NCBI GenBank assembly: GCA_016839245.1
Contig: JAEOUN010000076.1
Coordinates: forward strand, 16,378 to 80,377
Direction: 5' to 3'
Length of the DNA stretch: 64,000 nt
Origin: Candidatus Thorarchaeota archaeon
GTDB taxonomy: Archaea; Asgardarchaeota; Thorarchaeia; Thorarchaeales; Thorarchaeaceae
Below are positions 9,653 to 18,888 of the stretch, one piece after another (positions within the stretch are counted from its first letter, which is position 1; every line of letters starts with the position of its first letter). The notes below the pieces were generated by a model. That model was not told the DNA's origin, did not search any database, and was given only the letters and a program-made list of their open reading frames with translations. A program made the position numbers and the translations under genes.

Positions 9653-10141
9653 ATGTTCGAACAATTAGAAAATGCAATTAGGAGAAGTCTTAGAGGGAAA
9701 TACATTCACATTGATCCCTTAAAAGCTCTTGAGGGATTGAATACCAAAAACGCGAACGTTGTTCCTGAAAATGGAATCCATTCCTGCTGGCAACTCCTAA
9801 GCCATATTGTCTATTGGCAAGACTTGATGCTGTCAGCTCTTCGTGAAGAGAATGTTCAGTGGCCAAAAACCAATGAGGAAAGCTGGCCTGATAACGAATT
9901 GCTGAAAGACCAAGCAACGTGGGATGAGCTTGTCACAAAATTTGAGAACGGAATTCAAGAAGCTGAAGCCCTTAGCAAAAAGGTTGAGTCATTGGATGAC
10001 CTTCCTGCATGGCCCAAAGTCACTCCTTTTGCAGCGCTAATGGTCTTTGCACAGCATAATGCTTTTCACTTGGGAGAAATAATCGCAACTCGTCAAGCTC
10101 TTGGATTCTGGCCGCCTCCTGAATATAAGCAAACATTTTGA
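9653..10141 (+). CDS. DinB-like four-helix-bundle metalloprotein
   Basis: 162 residues. The three histidines expected for the DinB/YfiT metal site are present: His51 (in SHIVYWQ), His135 and His139 (QHNAFH), giving the family's H...H-x3-H pattern at the usual distances for a protein of this length. DinB-like proteins are small four-helix bundles; some are thiol (mycothiol or bacillithiol) S-transferases, others have no known role. The family member here is soluble with no signal peptide. It converges with the molybdopterin oxidoreductase gene, stopping 3 bp from it, and is otherwise alone. The fold is well supported; the reaction is not. Confidence 0.85.
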   Translation: MFEQLENAIRRSLRGKYIHIDPLKALEGLNTKNANVVPENGIHSCWQLLSHIVYWQDLMLSALREENVQWPKTNEESWPDNELLKDQATWDELVTKFENGIQEAEALSKKVESLDDLPAWPKVTPFAALMVFAQHNAFHLGEIIATRQALGFWPPPEYKQTF

Positions 10142-10144
10142 ACT

Positions 10145-12532
10145 CTATAGTTCATATGATCTTACACGAACAAGGACAGAGTTGAATCCAGGAGTATGAC
10201 CAAAAGCTGTGTGCTTATCTTCAGTTAAGATATTGATATTCCCATCATCTAGCCACCATCCGTCAGAAGCCCACACTATCCTGGGATCAATATCTTCTGC
10301 TAATTCAAGTCTAAGATCCTCCAATTTGCCATGTTTTGATTCAATCGTAATTCGTTCGTTTTCCTTGAGATTGAGACTTCTTGCAGTGATGGGATGCATT
10401 CTAAGAATTGCACTTCTTTTTTCAATTTTGGTTTTAGAGGGCATTCTGATGGGATCTGTTACCACATCAAAAGGACATACATCCATCTGGCATTCTTTGC
10501 ATCCAATGCATTTTGTCAAATCCCATTTTGGTACTAGGAGGACTGATATGTCCTGAGGAATATTCAATTGTTCTGAAGAGAGAGTTACTGCTAGTTCTGA
10601 TAGAATGGAACTTAATTCATGACGAAGCTTAGCTTTGCTGTTTGATGATTGTAAGGCATTTTCCTGAATCTGTCTTACACTTGGTTGAATAAGTTTGATG
10701 GCTTCATCTGGGCACTCTTTTACGCATCTCTGGCAAGATGTACAATACGAGAAACTCTTTACAGTCGCACCTACTTCAACAGATGTGTATTGTGAATGAA
10801 GCCGTGTCCCCAACCTTCCGGTGATCATGATCAATGGGAATTCTTTGAAGACCTCTGGAGTGGATATTGGACTCTCTGCTGGCTCCTCAAAAAAGGGGAG
10901 TGGATCAAAACCATTTCTTGCCAATTCCTGAGAATACAATTCGATTTTACCAGATTTTGTATTGAACTTGAAATCAGAAAAAGGAATTCGAATGGCAGCT
11001 GTTCGTAATCCCTCAGGATGTGCCTTCAACTTGGCCAGTGTAATATCTCTGCAGTCCTTGCTGTTAAGTGCTAACTCAATAGCTTCCTGTTCGGAGAGAT
11101 TGAAGTAATCACCGAAATCAAGTAATTTTGCAATCTCTCTCCAGATTTCCAACTCACTTCGAGCCTCTCCCTCTGGTTCAACAAGCTTTGGTGCAAACTG
11201 GACAATCCTGTGTAGCTCTGAATGAACAATATTGTCATGCTCGAAAATAAAAGTCGCTGGTAGAACAATATCGCAGAGTTTTGCTGTATCTGTGAGTTCT
11301 AGATCAATGCATACTTTGAATGGTATTTTTTCGATTGCTTCTATTGTCTTCTTTGTGTTTGGCCATTGTGTCACTGGATTTGCTGCCTGAATTACTAATA
11401 CTTTGATGGGTGATTCTTTGTGTGATAAAACGAATTCCGGAATGTAAGTTCCTGATGGTACAATTGGTTTAATGTCATCAGCGAGAAGATTTGGTAAACT
11501 CACCGCATTTTCATTGAATGGACTGTTATCTGATGATAGATATTGAAAACCACCTCCTGATATACCTAAATAGCCACATATCGCTAATAGACTATGAACA
11601 GCTCGTGCAGTCCAAGTCCCATTGGTGTAGTGATTCATTCCAGCTGGTGCTGTTGAAATAAGAGCCGGTCCGTGAGTAGCAAATAGCTTAGCAATCCTTT
11701 CGATCGTGTTTTCAGAGACCCAAGTAATCGCACTAACACTTTTCTTATTGTATTTTGATACCCTCTCTCTGAATTCATTAAATCCTATTACATGCCGTTT
11801 AACATATTCATCATTATAGAGACCTTTCTCTATGATTTCATTAGCAATGCCTAGAGCTAGTGCTGCATCTGTTCCTGGTCTGATGGTTGTATAAATGTCT
11901 GCTATTTCTGCATATGGAGTTCTTCGTGGATCAATGACGATCAGCTTTGCTCCATTGTTGATTGCCTCTTGAATGACACGTTTTGCATGAATGCTTGATT
12001 CATGCTTATTTGTACCCCAGATTACAATGCATTTTGAATTGACCCAGTCAGACAATTCATGTGGTGGAAAGGGACCGACATTGAACCTTGCACCTTCATA
12101 TGCACCTTCAAAACATATTTCCACTATCCCTGGAATCATTCTACATCCAAAAACATTCGAGAATCTGGACGCATACCGAGGAGCCATTCCATCATTTCCT
12201 GATCCAGAGTATATAGCTATACTCTGTGCTCCATATTTTTCTTTAGCACATTTCATCTGACTTGCAATCTCTCTGCAAGCATCCTCCCAATTCATTTGCA
12301 CAAAAGAGCCATCACTCTGTCTTCTCATTGGATATCGAAGTCTATCCTCTGAATACATTCGCAATACATGAGCGTATCCTTTTGGACAGCATCTGCCCAG
12401 CGTATATGGATGGTTTTTATCTCCCTCAAGTCTCATTATTTTGCCATTCTCAATATGGACTACATATGCACAGATGTCTGGGCAATTCAATGCGCATGCA
12501 GAGTAGCGCTTTTCTATTACCATCATCAGCAT
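10145..12532 (-). CDS. Molybdopterin oxidoreductase with ferredoxin-like insertion
   Basis: 795 residues, DMSO-reductase superfamily. The N-terminus has a [4Fe-4S] site (Cys13, Cys17, Cys21, Cys48), followed by the molybdopterin domains; Cys140 sits where the protein ligand of Mo or W is found in the nitrate-reductase/formate-dehydrogenase branch (compare the Cys-Met-Ala-Ser region of NapA). From about residue 575 comes the C-terminal dinucleotide-binding barrel (TGRLGTRLHSQYTS ... HPITARSLNL). Between these two barrel motifs lie about 100 extra residues with two four-Cys ferredoxin clusters, near residues 596 and 676; the second has four residues before its last Cys instead of three. No twin-arginine signal is present, so it should be cytoplasmic. 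The electron donor or acceptor is not encoded nearby. It could be a formate dehydrogenase or another oxidoreductase; the substrate is not settled. No UGA is used for the ligand. Confidence 0.88.
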   Translation of the reverse strand: MLMMVIEKRYSACALNCPDICAYVVHIENGKIMRLEGDKNHPYTLGRCCPKGYAHVLRMYSEDRLRYPMRRQSDGSFVQMNWEDACREIASQMKCAKEKYGAQSIAIYSGSGNDGMAPRYASRFSNVFGCRMIPGIVEICFEGAYEGARFNVGPFPPHELSDWVNSKCIVIWGTNKHESSIHAKRVIQEAINNGAKLIVIDPRRTPYAEIADIYTTIRPGTDAALALGIANEIIEKGLYNDEYVKRHVIGFNEFRERVSKYNKKSVSAITWVSENTIERIAKLFATHGPALISTAPAGMNHYTNGTWTARAVHSLLAICGYLGISGGGFQYLSSDNSPFNENAVSLPNLLADDIKPIVPSGTYIPEFVLSHKESPIKVLVIQAANPVTQWPNTKKTIEAIEKIPFKVCIDLELTDTAKLCDIVLPATFIFEHDNIVHSELHRIVQFAPKLVEPEGEARSELEIWREIAKLLDFGDYFNLSEQEAIELALNSKDCRDITLAKLKAHPEGLRTAAIRIPFSDFKFNTKSGKIELYSQELARNGFDPLPFFEEPAESPISTPEVFKEFPLIMITGRLGTRLHSQYTSVEVGATVKSFSYCTSCQRCVKECPDEAIKLIQPSVRQIQENALQSSNSKAKLRHELSSILSELAVTLSSEQLNIPQDISVLLVPKWDLTKCIGCKECQMDVCPFDVVTDPIRMPSKTKIEKRSAILRMHPITARSLNLKENERITIESKHGKLEDLRLELAEDIDPRIVWASDGWWLDDGNINILTEDKHTAFGHTPGFNSVLVRVRSYEL

Positions 12533-12587
12533 GTCATAGCAACTTGATGATTAACATTTCTAAATTTGAGAGACAAGGCTTATTACT

Positions 12588-12625
12588 ATTCTACTAATAT
12601 AATAATATTATTCTACTAGTATAAT
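12588..12625 (+). promoter_or_regulatory. Tandem 16-bp direct repeats upstream of padR; likely operator/promoter
   Basis: ATTCTACTAATATAAT (12588-12603) and ATTCTACTAGTATAAT (12610-12625) differ at one base and are offset by 22 bp, two helical turns. The second contains the perfect palindrome TACTAGTA. They lie between two divergent genes, 17 bp before the padR start and about 55 bp before the oxidoreductase start, overlapping the AT-rich stretch expected to hold the promoter. A PadR autoregulation site is the simplest reading. Confidence 0.55.
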
Positions 12626-12641
12626 ATATTGGTGCTATATC

Positions 12642-13298
12642 ATGACGAGTGATTCCGATGACTTCCTACCTTCAACGTACTTGGCAGTTCTATCTATTAT
12701 CGGCAATGGAGCCGCATATGGATATGAAATAAACAAAATTATCAAAGACTACAATTATGATGCATGGGTAGAACTCAAATTCTCATCAGTGTATAAGGCA
12801 TTGAGTGAACTTGAGAAACGTGGATTAATTAATGGTAAGAAATCTGATGACGCCATTCAGCCATCCAAGAAGACATATCGGCTAACAAGAAAAGGAAAAG
12901 ATGTCTTGCGAAAGCAGATTTACAAATGCTTGAGTGGTCCTCCTCGACCAAAGACCCTCTTTGATTTAGGAATATCTGCCATGAGTCAATTAACTCAAAA
13001 AGAAGCCATAGAGGCCCTTGTCATCTACAAATCAACTTTGGAACAAAATCTCAGATTTTTGGAATCAAATGTTAACAATTTTAATCATATCGAACAATTA
13101 AGAAAAGAAGATCCTCAGAGATTAGTTGGAGTGACACGAGTAGAGGATTTTGATAACTTTGATAATATCGGATCTGTGCGAGCATTGTTTGACCGTCCTG
13201 CTCATTCTGTTCGATGCCAGATAGATTGGCTAAACTCGTTTATCAAACAGATTTCAAGTGGTGTTGATTTCAAATTCAAAGAATCTAGTATGAGGTGA
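12642..13298 (+). CDS. PadR-family transcriptional regulator
   Basis: 218 residues. The first 90 form a PadR-type winged helix: 'YLAVLSIIGNGAAYGYEINKII' (helix 1 and the GYEI motif), then 'SSVYKALSELEKRGLI' (recognition helix) and 'KKTYRLTRKGKDVL' (wing). The rest is a longer helical domain (Vir-type C-terminal region) for dimerisation. PadR proteins are repressors that respond to small molecules. It is followed directly by the BtrH-like gene, whose ribosome binding site overlaps the padR stop codon, so the two form an operon. Direct repeats immediately upstream are the likely operator. The divergent molybdopterin oxidoreductase may also be controlled. Confidence 0.9.
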   Translation: MTSDSDDFLPSTYLAVLSIIGNGAAYGYEINKIIKDYNYDAWVELKFSSVYKALSELEKRGLINGKKSDDAIQPSKKTYRLTRKGKDVLRKQIYKCLSGPPRPKTLFDLGISAMSQLTQKEAIEALVIYKSTLEQNLRFLESNVNNFNHIEQLRKEDPQRLVGVTRVEDFDNFDNIGSVRALFDRPAHSVRCQIDWLNSFIKQISSGVDFKFKESSMR

Positions 13299-13303
13299 AT
13301 TTA

Positions 13304-14470
13304 ATGAGTAAGAGAATAATATTGAATTTTGAACACATGCCTAGTGGAAAGAACTGCATGACAAGTGCACTCTGGAAACTTCTTCATCATGAAGGTTATG
13401 ATATCTCTGAAGAAATGCTGGTCGGGATTGCATCTGGACTTGGATTTATTTATTGGAAAATGAGACAGATGGAAACCCCATTTGTTGGAGGAATGAATGG
13501 CGGAAAATTTCCCACAATTTTGGGATTAGCAATTGATAGATTGGGTGGCAGTTGGAAAGTTCTTGCATCTTCCTCAATTGAACGCGCTCATAAGCAATTG
13601 AGTGAAACATTGGAATTGAATCAACCTGCTTTAGTCTGTGTAGATTTAGGGTATTTGAATTACCTCTCACTTGGTGGAGATGACCATTTCGGAATGCATA
13701 CCATACTTGTCTATGGATTTGATGAGGAAAAGAATGAAGCATACATTTCAGACAGATTTGCTACCACTATAATAATACCTTTGGATGATTTGAAAAAGGC
13801 ACGTGCCTCCAGTTATCATCCATTTCCAGCTAAGAACAAACTGATGCAAGTCTTCATCCCTGAAGTGCCTGTACCTGTTTCTGAAATTATTCCTTTAGCA
13901 ATAAGAGGGAATGCAGATTATATGCTGAATCCGCCCATATCAAATATGGGTGCTAGAGGTATTATCAGATGGAAGGATGAACTACGTCGATATCCAAAAT
14001 CGTTGGGTAGCAATAAAATCATTGCTCATGCTCTGATTGAACATTTCGTGTATATTGAGGTGGGTGGAAGTGGTGGTGCTTTGTTCAGGAGGATGTATAC
14101 TCGGTTTCTTAAAGAAGCCTCAAGAGAGATGAAAGATTCTAATCTTCTAAGAGCATCAAAACTATACAATACAATTTCAGATCTTTGGTCAAAGACAGCT
14201 ATTATGTTAACACCCGATGAATTGCCTGCACTTTCGCAAATCAGGAAGATACATGTTCAAAACAATCACGACTTGGAGCAGAAAGGAGTCACAGTCTTGG
14301 ATTCAGTAAAGAGAAGATTGAAAGAAATACCACTATTGTTGCAACAGGCATACGATGAAGTTAATGATTTTGAAGGAATATACATAGGTGTTGAACCTCT
14401 ACTGAATGAACTTTACCTAAAAGAAACAGAAGCAGCGCAGCACTTGGCTTTATGGGCAGATGGATTATAA
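13304..14470 (+). CDS. BtrH_N/DUF4872-type papain-fold protein
   Basis: 388 residues. The N-terminal half matches the BtrH N-terminal domain, which has a papain-like fold: Cys18 in 'SGKNCMTSALWKLLHHEGYDISE', then a His in 'DDHFGMHTILVYGFD' (His132), with the expected spacing for a Cys-His pair. The C-terminal half is helical and fits DUF4872. BtrH itself transfers an acyl chain from an acyl-carrier protein to ribostamycin in butirosin synthesis; archaeal relatives have no known substrate, and no biosynthetic genes are beside this one. I choose ATG 13304 because GAGGTGA (13292-13298) lies at the right distance; a GTG at 13295 would overlap that site. Co-transcribed with padR. Confidence 0.8.
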   Translation: MSKRIILNFEHMPSGKNCMTSALWKLLHHEGYDISEEMLVGIASGLGFIYWKMRQMETPFVGGMNGGKFPTILGLAIDRLGGSWKVLASSSIERAHKQLSETLELNQPALVCVDLGYLNYLSLGGDDHFGMHTILVYGFDEEKNEAYISDRFATTIIIPLDDLKKARASSYHPFPAKNKLMQVFIPEVPVPVSEIIPLAIRGNADYMLNPPISNMGARGIIRWKDELRRYPKSLGSNKIIAHALIEHFVYIEVGGSGGALFRRMYTRFLKEASREMKDSNLLRASKLYNTISDLWSKTAIMLTPDELPALSQIRKIHVQNNHDLEQKGVTVLDSVKRRLKEIPLLLQQAYDEVNDFEGIYIGVEPLLNELYLKETEAAQHLALWADGL

Positions 14471-14530
14471 TCAAAATGCCGAATGAAAAACCTAATCATA
14501 GGATGATGATTAGAAAAAGTAGGTGGTTGT

Positions 14531-15121
14531 TTGTCTAAACGGATTTACACACGAGCTGGTGATAAAGGGAAAACTGGTCTGCTCTCCGGAGACCGTATTG
14601 ACAAAGATGATCCTAGGGTTGAAGCCTATGGAACTATCGATGAGCTGATATCGGTCTTAGGTATTGCAAAGATTTATTCTTCAAAGAAGATTGCTGAATA
14701 TATTGAGACAATTCAAAAGACACTCTTCTACGTAAATTCCGAATTAGCAGTAAATCCTAATTCAATTGAGGCAGACGACCCAATATTGGCTAATCTTCAT
14801 GTAATAAACACTGAAGATGTTGCATCTCTCGAAAAACTATCAGATGAACTAAGTGAAGAATTACCCTTTCTCAAGAATTTTGTAATTCCAGGCGGAACAC
14901 AGGCTGCTGCATTTCTTCACCAAGCAAGGACAATATGTCGGAGAGCTGAGAGACGCATTATTGCCTTTGCCAAGGTCTGTTTAATTAACGAAGAAATTCT
15001 TCGATACATAAATAGACTCTCAGATTTGCTATTTGTGTTTGCACGATATGAGAATGTTGAAGAAGGAAAGGGCGACCAAGTAATCTCTCGCCAAGGTACC
15101 TTCACAATGCGCAAGGAATGA
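14531..15121 (+). CDS. PduO-type cob(I)alamin adenosyltransferase
   Basis: 196 residues. It begins 'KRIYTRAGDKGKTGLL' and contains 'VEAYGTIDELISVLG' and, near the end, 'RTICRRAERRI', all hallmarks of the PduO/MMAB family. These enzymes attach the adenosyl group of ATP to cob(I)alamin, making coenzyme B12. The Arg and Glu residues of the last motif line the active site at the trimer interface. The start is a TTG at 14531 with AGGTGG just upstream. A coenzyme-B12-dependent enzyme such as methylmalonyl-CoA mutase is the usual client; none is in the window. The gene is 60 bp after the BtrH-like gene on the same strand, so a loose operon is possible. Confidence 0.93.
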   Translation: MSKRIYTRAGDKGKTGLLSGDRIDKDDPRVEAYGTIDELISVLGIAKIYSSKKIAEYIETIQKTLFYVNSELAVNPNSIEADDPILANLHVINTEDVASLEKLSDELSEELPFLKNFVIPGGTQAAAFLHQARTICRRAERRIIAFAKVCLINEEILRYINRLSDLLFVFARYENVEEGKGDQVISRQGTFTMRKE

Positions 15122-15270
15122 ATTCTCAGTGTGTAATAAAATAGAAGTGCCCAAAGAACTGGTCACTAGTTTCCAATACCATCAATTATGCTGACCAGAT
15201 AATATGACGTTACGTAGAGAGGTTGCATAATATACTACCACTTATTCAAGAAAAACAGGAAGATACTAAG

Positions 15271-18200
15271 ATGTCCAATGCCATTCATATCGAAATCCGC
15301 GACTATGATGAATCCTTAGCTCAAGGTATAGCTGAAATGTGGAATACATGGGATGATTTGTGGCCTGGCAGTTTTACCCAGGGGGTACCATTCACTGCTG
15401 ATCGTGTAAAGAAGCAATATAGCACTCTGAATGCTATTGCCATTTTGATAGCCATTGATAAAAACAAACAGAAACCAGTTGGATCTTGTACTGTATTTGC
15501 ACATATTCGCGATTTGGATGCTGCGTATGTTGGGACTTTAGGAGTATCACCTGAAGCTCTGGGAAAGAAAGTCGGTAAAAAACTACTACTGGAGTCAATA
15601 CAAAGAGCTTTGGAAAAGGGATACACGCGTGTCGATTTGAATACGTGGGCTGGTAATATGAAGGCAGTCCCACTATACAAGAAAATTGGGATGATGTGGA
15701 ATCCCGAAATGCCTAGTGTTCATATGGAAGATTACATTCCCGGAATTCTGAAACATCCACTATGTGCCCCTTTTTTTGGAAACTTGGCAGATAATGGAGG
15801 TTGGTATAATCTACATGTCCGTGAACCAATACAGGCACCTGACGAGTATCAAAGAAATGGAATGTCTATTTATCCCTACGAATTTCGACATGATGATGAT
15901 TTTTTATCTGTCACTATCGATAGATTAGGTCGAGGAATTACGGCAATCGATCGTGTAATTGGAAACAAGAAATTAAGAGTAGATGCAAGAGTCAATTCTC
16001 ATCAAGTACTCTGTGGTCTTTCATATAACTATGCCTTAGAGATTGAGAACGGTAGCCATGAAGACTTGCCTGTTTCAGTCAACCTGACATCTTTTGATGG
16101 TCTTATCTTTGATGAAACCTCTTCAATTGATTCGTATGTTAGAGCTGGACAAAAACTTGTTTGGAGCATACCATTTCATTTGGATTCAACAGCACCATTA
16201 TACAGAGAAAACATTCGAACACCATGCATAATAGCAGAACTATCAATTGATGGTTTAACATCCAAGCTTTACACAGGGCTTAAGATAAAGACTGCCGCAG
16301 AGATTAAAACTCGCTGGGGCGAATGCAAAATAGTTCCCAGTGGAACTTGTTCTATTCCTCTTACAATTATTAACAACATCAATTCTTCAGTAGATGCAAG
16401 AATTAAATTAAGGTCAATATCTCCGAAGATAGCTGCGCAAGCAAAAGACCTTCTTATAAAAATGGATTCAGAAGGTTTTGGAGGTACAATTCTTGAAGTA
16501 AATGCAAGTGATGACCTCCCCGTAGGATCTCATGATATTATAGTCAGCTTTGAAATTCTTGTTGATAAGAATCGAAATATAACTACACGCGAATTTTCAA
16601 TTCCTGTATTCAATGTGGGGACACAGGGCATTGCGATTGCTAAAGATGATTCGAAGCAACGACTAGTTGTTGTTTCACCGGATTACAATGCCTATTACTA
16701 TCTTGAAGGAGCCATTTTACGAACTCGAGATGTCTCTCAAGGTGACTCTATACCTCTTGTACTACAATCTGAAATCGGACCACCCTTTGGTATAAATCCA
16801 TTCAGATTCGCAGAGAGAACACCGTCCATTATTGAAGATGAACACGCAATTACAATCACCATGAAGGCTGACCATCCTGATAGACCATTGGTTATCGAAG
16901 ATCGAGCAATATTTGAAAAAGGAACTGGAATAATAGAACATGAAGTTGTGGTAAACAATACGGGAAGTAAATCACAGACTCTACAGCTGCGTCTTTTAGG
17001 TCGTGGAGGAGGCATTTCATTTACTCGTGGTACAACCTATATACCATTCATCAGTGGAGTCGTAAGAGATAATCTTGGCAGTTTCTATAGTCTATATCCT
17101 GCAGCGACAACTAATCCCTCTGATTTCAAAGAAGGGTGGATTGCTTTAGAAAATGAAATCAGTACAATTGGCGAATTCTGGGACCTGAAAAGTGTTGATG
17201 AGATTAGACTCGGATTTGGACAAATCAATATGCTATCCTATCCACAAGTCGTAATCGAACCCGGTGAAACTAAAAGGCTATCACAATTCTGGCTAGTCTT
17301 TGGCGCTTCAAATTGGTCTCAAATTCACAGATTGTATAATACTGTAGTTGAGGCAAAGTACGAGGACAATGTAACTTGTTTGAAAGAAATAGATATCAAC
17401 GGAGTACTTGGTTTAGAAATAGATCCAATTTTTGTGTCTAATCATGAATCTATTGAATCTCAATTACGTATAAGAAAATCTACACTCAGTCCAATCTCAG
17501 GCAGACTTGAAATCATTCCTCCCAAGGATTGGATTGTCAAGATAAAGAATAACCGTGATACATCAGACAAGCATATTGATGATTCACTTACTTCATGCAA
17601 TCTTGAACTATCACAAAACTCTAACATTGACCTGATTTTTATACCCAATAATGAAATTCAGGATGATTTCTCAATCGGCAAAGGCTTTGCAGAATTAAAA
17701 GCAACTTGGGATGTTAGAACACCATTTTACTTGATTCAACTTGGGCGGTCTACCAGTACAATTCACATAGACAAATCAATGGATAAAGGAATGGAGGTAT
17801 ACCATGTTGGCAATGGGCTAATTGATTTCACTGTATCAGCTGATTATGGAGGTTGTATGATTTCTCTCAAGAATCGGAATAATGTCGAATTCTTAACTAG
17901 TGCATTTCCCGAACCTAAACCTAAACCAGGAGGCTTTTTTGATAACTACTTTGGCGGTGTTCAACCTTTTGTCTTTGACGATGAAATGGGTGAGGATCTT
18001 TCTAAAGCAAAAACAAATCGTGAAACTATGAAAGCATCAATCTATGAACAAGGTGATTGGAAGGGCGTACAAATTAGCTGGATAGGAAAATTACAGAGAT
18101 GCGTACGGGGCGTAGATTTCAAGTTGAGATATTTAACAACTCCTGGAAGCCCTCTAGTATTAATTCAATGGACTATTTCGAACAAAAGTGCTGCACCAAT

Positions 18201-18585
18201 AAGCTTCTATCCTACTATATTGGTTGATATGAATCTCAATGACGAACTCGCAGGAAGTTCATTTCTTACGGAATGGAACGGAGTAAGCACAGAGATACGA
18301 AAAGGGAAGATACCTATTGCTGTAACAACTTCTAAGAATGTTGTATGGTTGAAACCCAAGGATGGTCAAACTGAAACTACTGGTCTGAGCTTTATGATGG
18401 CTAGAGATACAGGTCGCATGTTATCTGCTAATTTTGGTAATATACTCCTTCTGGGGGTGATAGATGGAATGACCTGGATGATGCCCGATGAGGAGCGTAT
18501 TCTCACAGGTTGTCTATTAGTTGATCCTGAATCCGAAGATATCAACCTTGACTTATACGAAGTACTTGACAAACTAATTGAATGA
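15271..18585 (+). CDS. GNAT acetyltransferase domain fused to a large beta-sandwich protein
   Basis: 1104 residues from ATG 15271, chosen because AGGAAG lies 8 bases upstream and the GNAT domain starts directly after it; a TTG at 15223 has its only purine run abutting the codon. Residues about 5-150 are a GNAT domain with the acetyl-CoA loop ('GVSPEALGKKVGKKLL') and the closing 'AVPLYKKIGMMW'. The remaining 950 residues are beta-rich with no signal peptide or membrane helix. Residues about 830-1100 begin 'VYHVGNGLIDFTVSADYGG' and read like a galactose-mutarotase-type super-sandwich; the middle resembles Ig-like sandwiches. The protein should be cytoplasmic. Substrate is unknown; a carbohydrate or glycoconjugate acetyltransferase is possible. 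Confidence 0.75.
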   Translation: MSNAIHIEIRDYDESLAQGIAEMWNTWDDLWPGSFTQGVPFTADRVKKQYSTLNAIAILIAIDKNKQKPVGSCTVFAHIRDLDAAYVGTLGVSPEALGKKVGKKLLLESIQRALEKGYTRVDLNTWAGNMKAVPLYKKIGMMWNPEMPSVHMEDYIPGILKHPLCAPFFGNLADNGGWYNLHVREPIQAPDEYQRNGMSIYPYEFRHDDDFLSVTIDRLGRGITAIDRVIGNKKLRVDARVNSHQVLCGLSYNYALEIENGSHEDLPVSVNLTSFDGLIFDETSSIDSYVRAGQKLVWSIPFHLDSTAPLYRENIRTPCIIAELSIDGLTSKLYTGLKIKTAAEIKTRWGECKIVPSGTCSIPLTIINNINSSVDARIKLRSISPKIAAQAKDLLIKMDSEGFGGTILEVNASDDLPVGSHDIIVSFEILVDKNRNITTREFSIPVFNVGTQGIAIAKDDSKQRLVVVSPDYNAYYYLEGAILRTRDVSQGDSIPLVLQSEIGPPFGINPFRFAERTPSIIEDEHAITITMKADHPDRPLVIEDRAIFEKGTGIIEHEVVVNNTGSKSQTLQLRLLGRGGGISFTRGTTYIPFISGVVRDNLGSFYSLYPAATTNPSDFKEGWIALENEISTIGEFWDLKSVDEIRLGFGQINMLSYPQVVIEPGETKRLSQFWLVFGASNWSQIHRLYNTVVEAKYEDNVTCLKEIDINGVLGLEIDPIFVSNHESIESQLRIRKSTLSPISGRLEIIPPKDWIVKIKNNRDTSDKHIDDSLTSCNLELSQNSNIDLIFIPNNEIQDDFSIGKGFAELKATWDVRTPFYLIQLGRSTSTIHIDKSMDKGMEVYHVGNGLIDFTVSADYGGCMISLKNRNNVEFLTSAFPEPKPKPGGFFDNYFGGVQPFVFDDEMGEDLSKAKTNRETMKASIYEQGDWKGVQISWIGKLQRCVRGVDFKLRYLTTPGSPLVLIQWTISNKSAAPISFYPTILVDMNLNDELAGSSFLTEWNGVSTEIRKGKIPIAVTTSKNVVWLKPKDGQTETTGLSFMMARDTGRMLSANFGNILLLGVIDGMTWMMPDEERILTGCLLVDPESEDINLDLYEVLDKLIE

Positions 18586-18727
18586 AGGTTAGGAATGATG
18601 CGAGGATTTTATACCCTCACAGCTCTTCTGCTTGATTTCTGTAGACTCTAATGTTTTGTAATGCAAAAAAGGCAACTTCAAGAGGTAGTTTGTCAATTTG
18701 GTAGATTAAGTCCGGCATAGATTCTGA

Positions 18728-18888
18728 ATTGAGTTTGCTACTGCTAAGAAAAGAATTGAACATGCACAAGTAGCTGATGTTCCTGCTCTTGTTCAGCACG
18801 TCCATTTTGCAAGAGGGATCTTCAAGATACAAATGATGGACCTATGGATATTATTGACCTGATTGAATTGGCGGACCGATTTATCTAG
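18728..18888 (+). pseudogene. Possible decayed coding fragment
   Basis: The 295 bp between the GNAT fusion and the SDR gene hold no convincing gene. On the plus strand two short frames read as protein-like: from 18728 about 35 residues ending in 'HVHFARGIFKIQ', then, after a shift of one frame near 18835, 'GPMDIIDLIELADRF' and a stop at 18886-18888. Read together they look like the C-terminus of a broken gene. I do not recognise the family. The evidence is only the protein-like composition of two abutting frames. Confidence 0.25.

Noticed and set aside
10145..12532. Selenocysteine in the molybdopterin enzyme
   Set aside because: The ligand position (residue 140) is an ordinary Cys codon and no in-frame UGA interrupts the gene.
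18617..18832. 71-residue minus-strand open frame
   Set aside because: No motif, no ribosome binding site; the opposite strand reads more like protein remnants.
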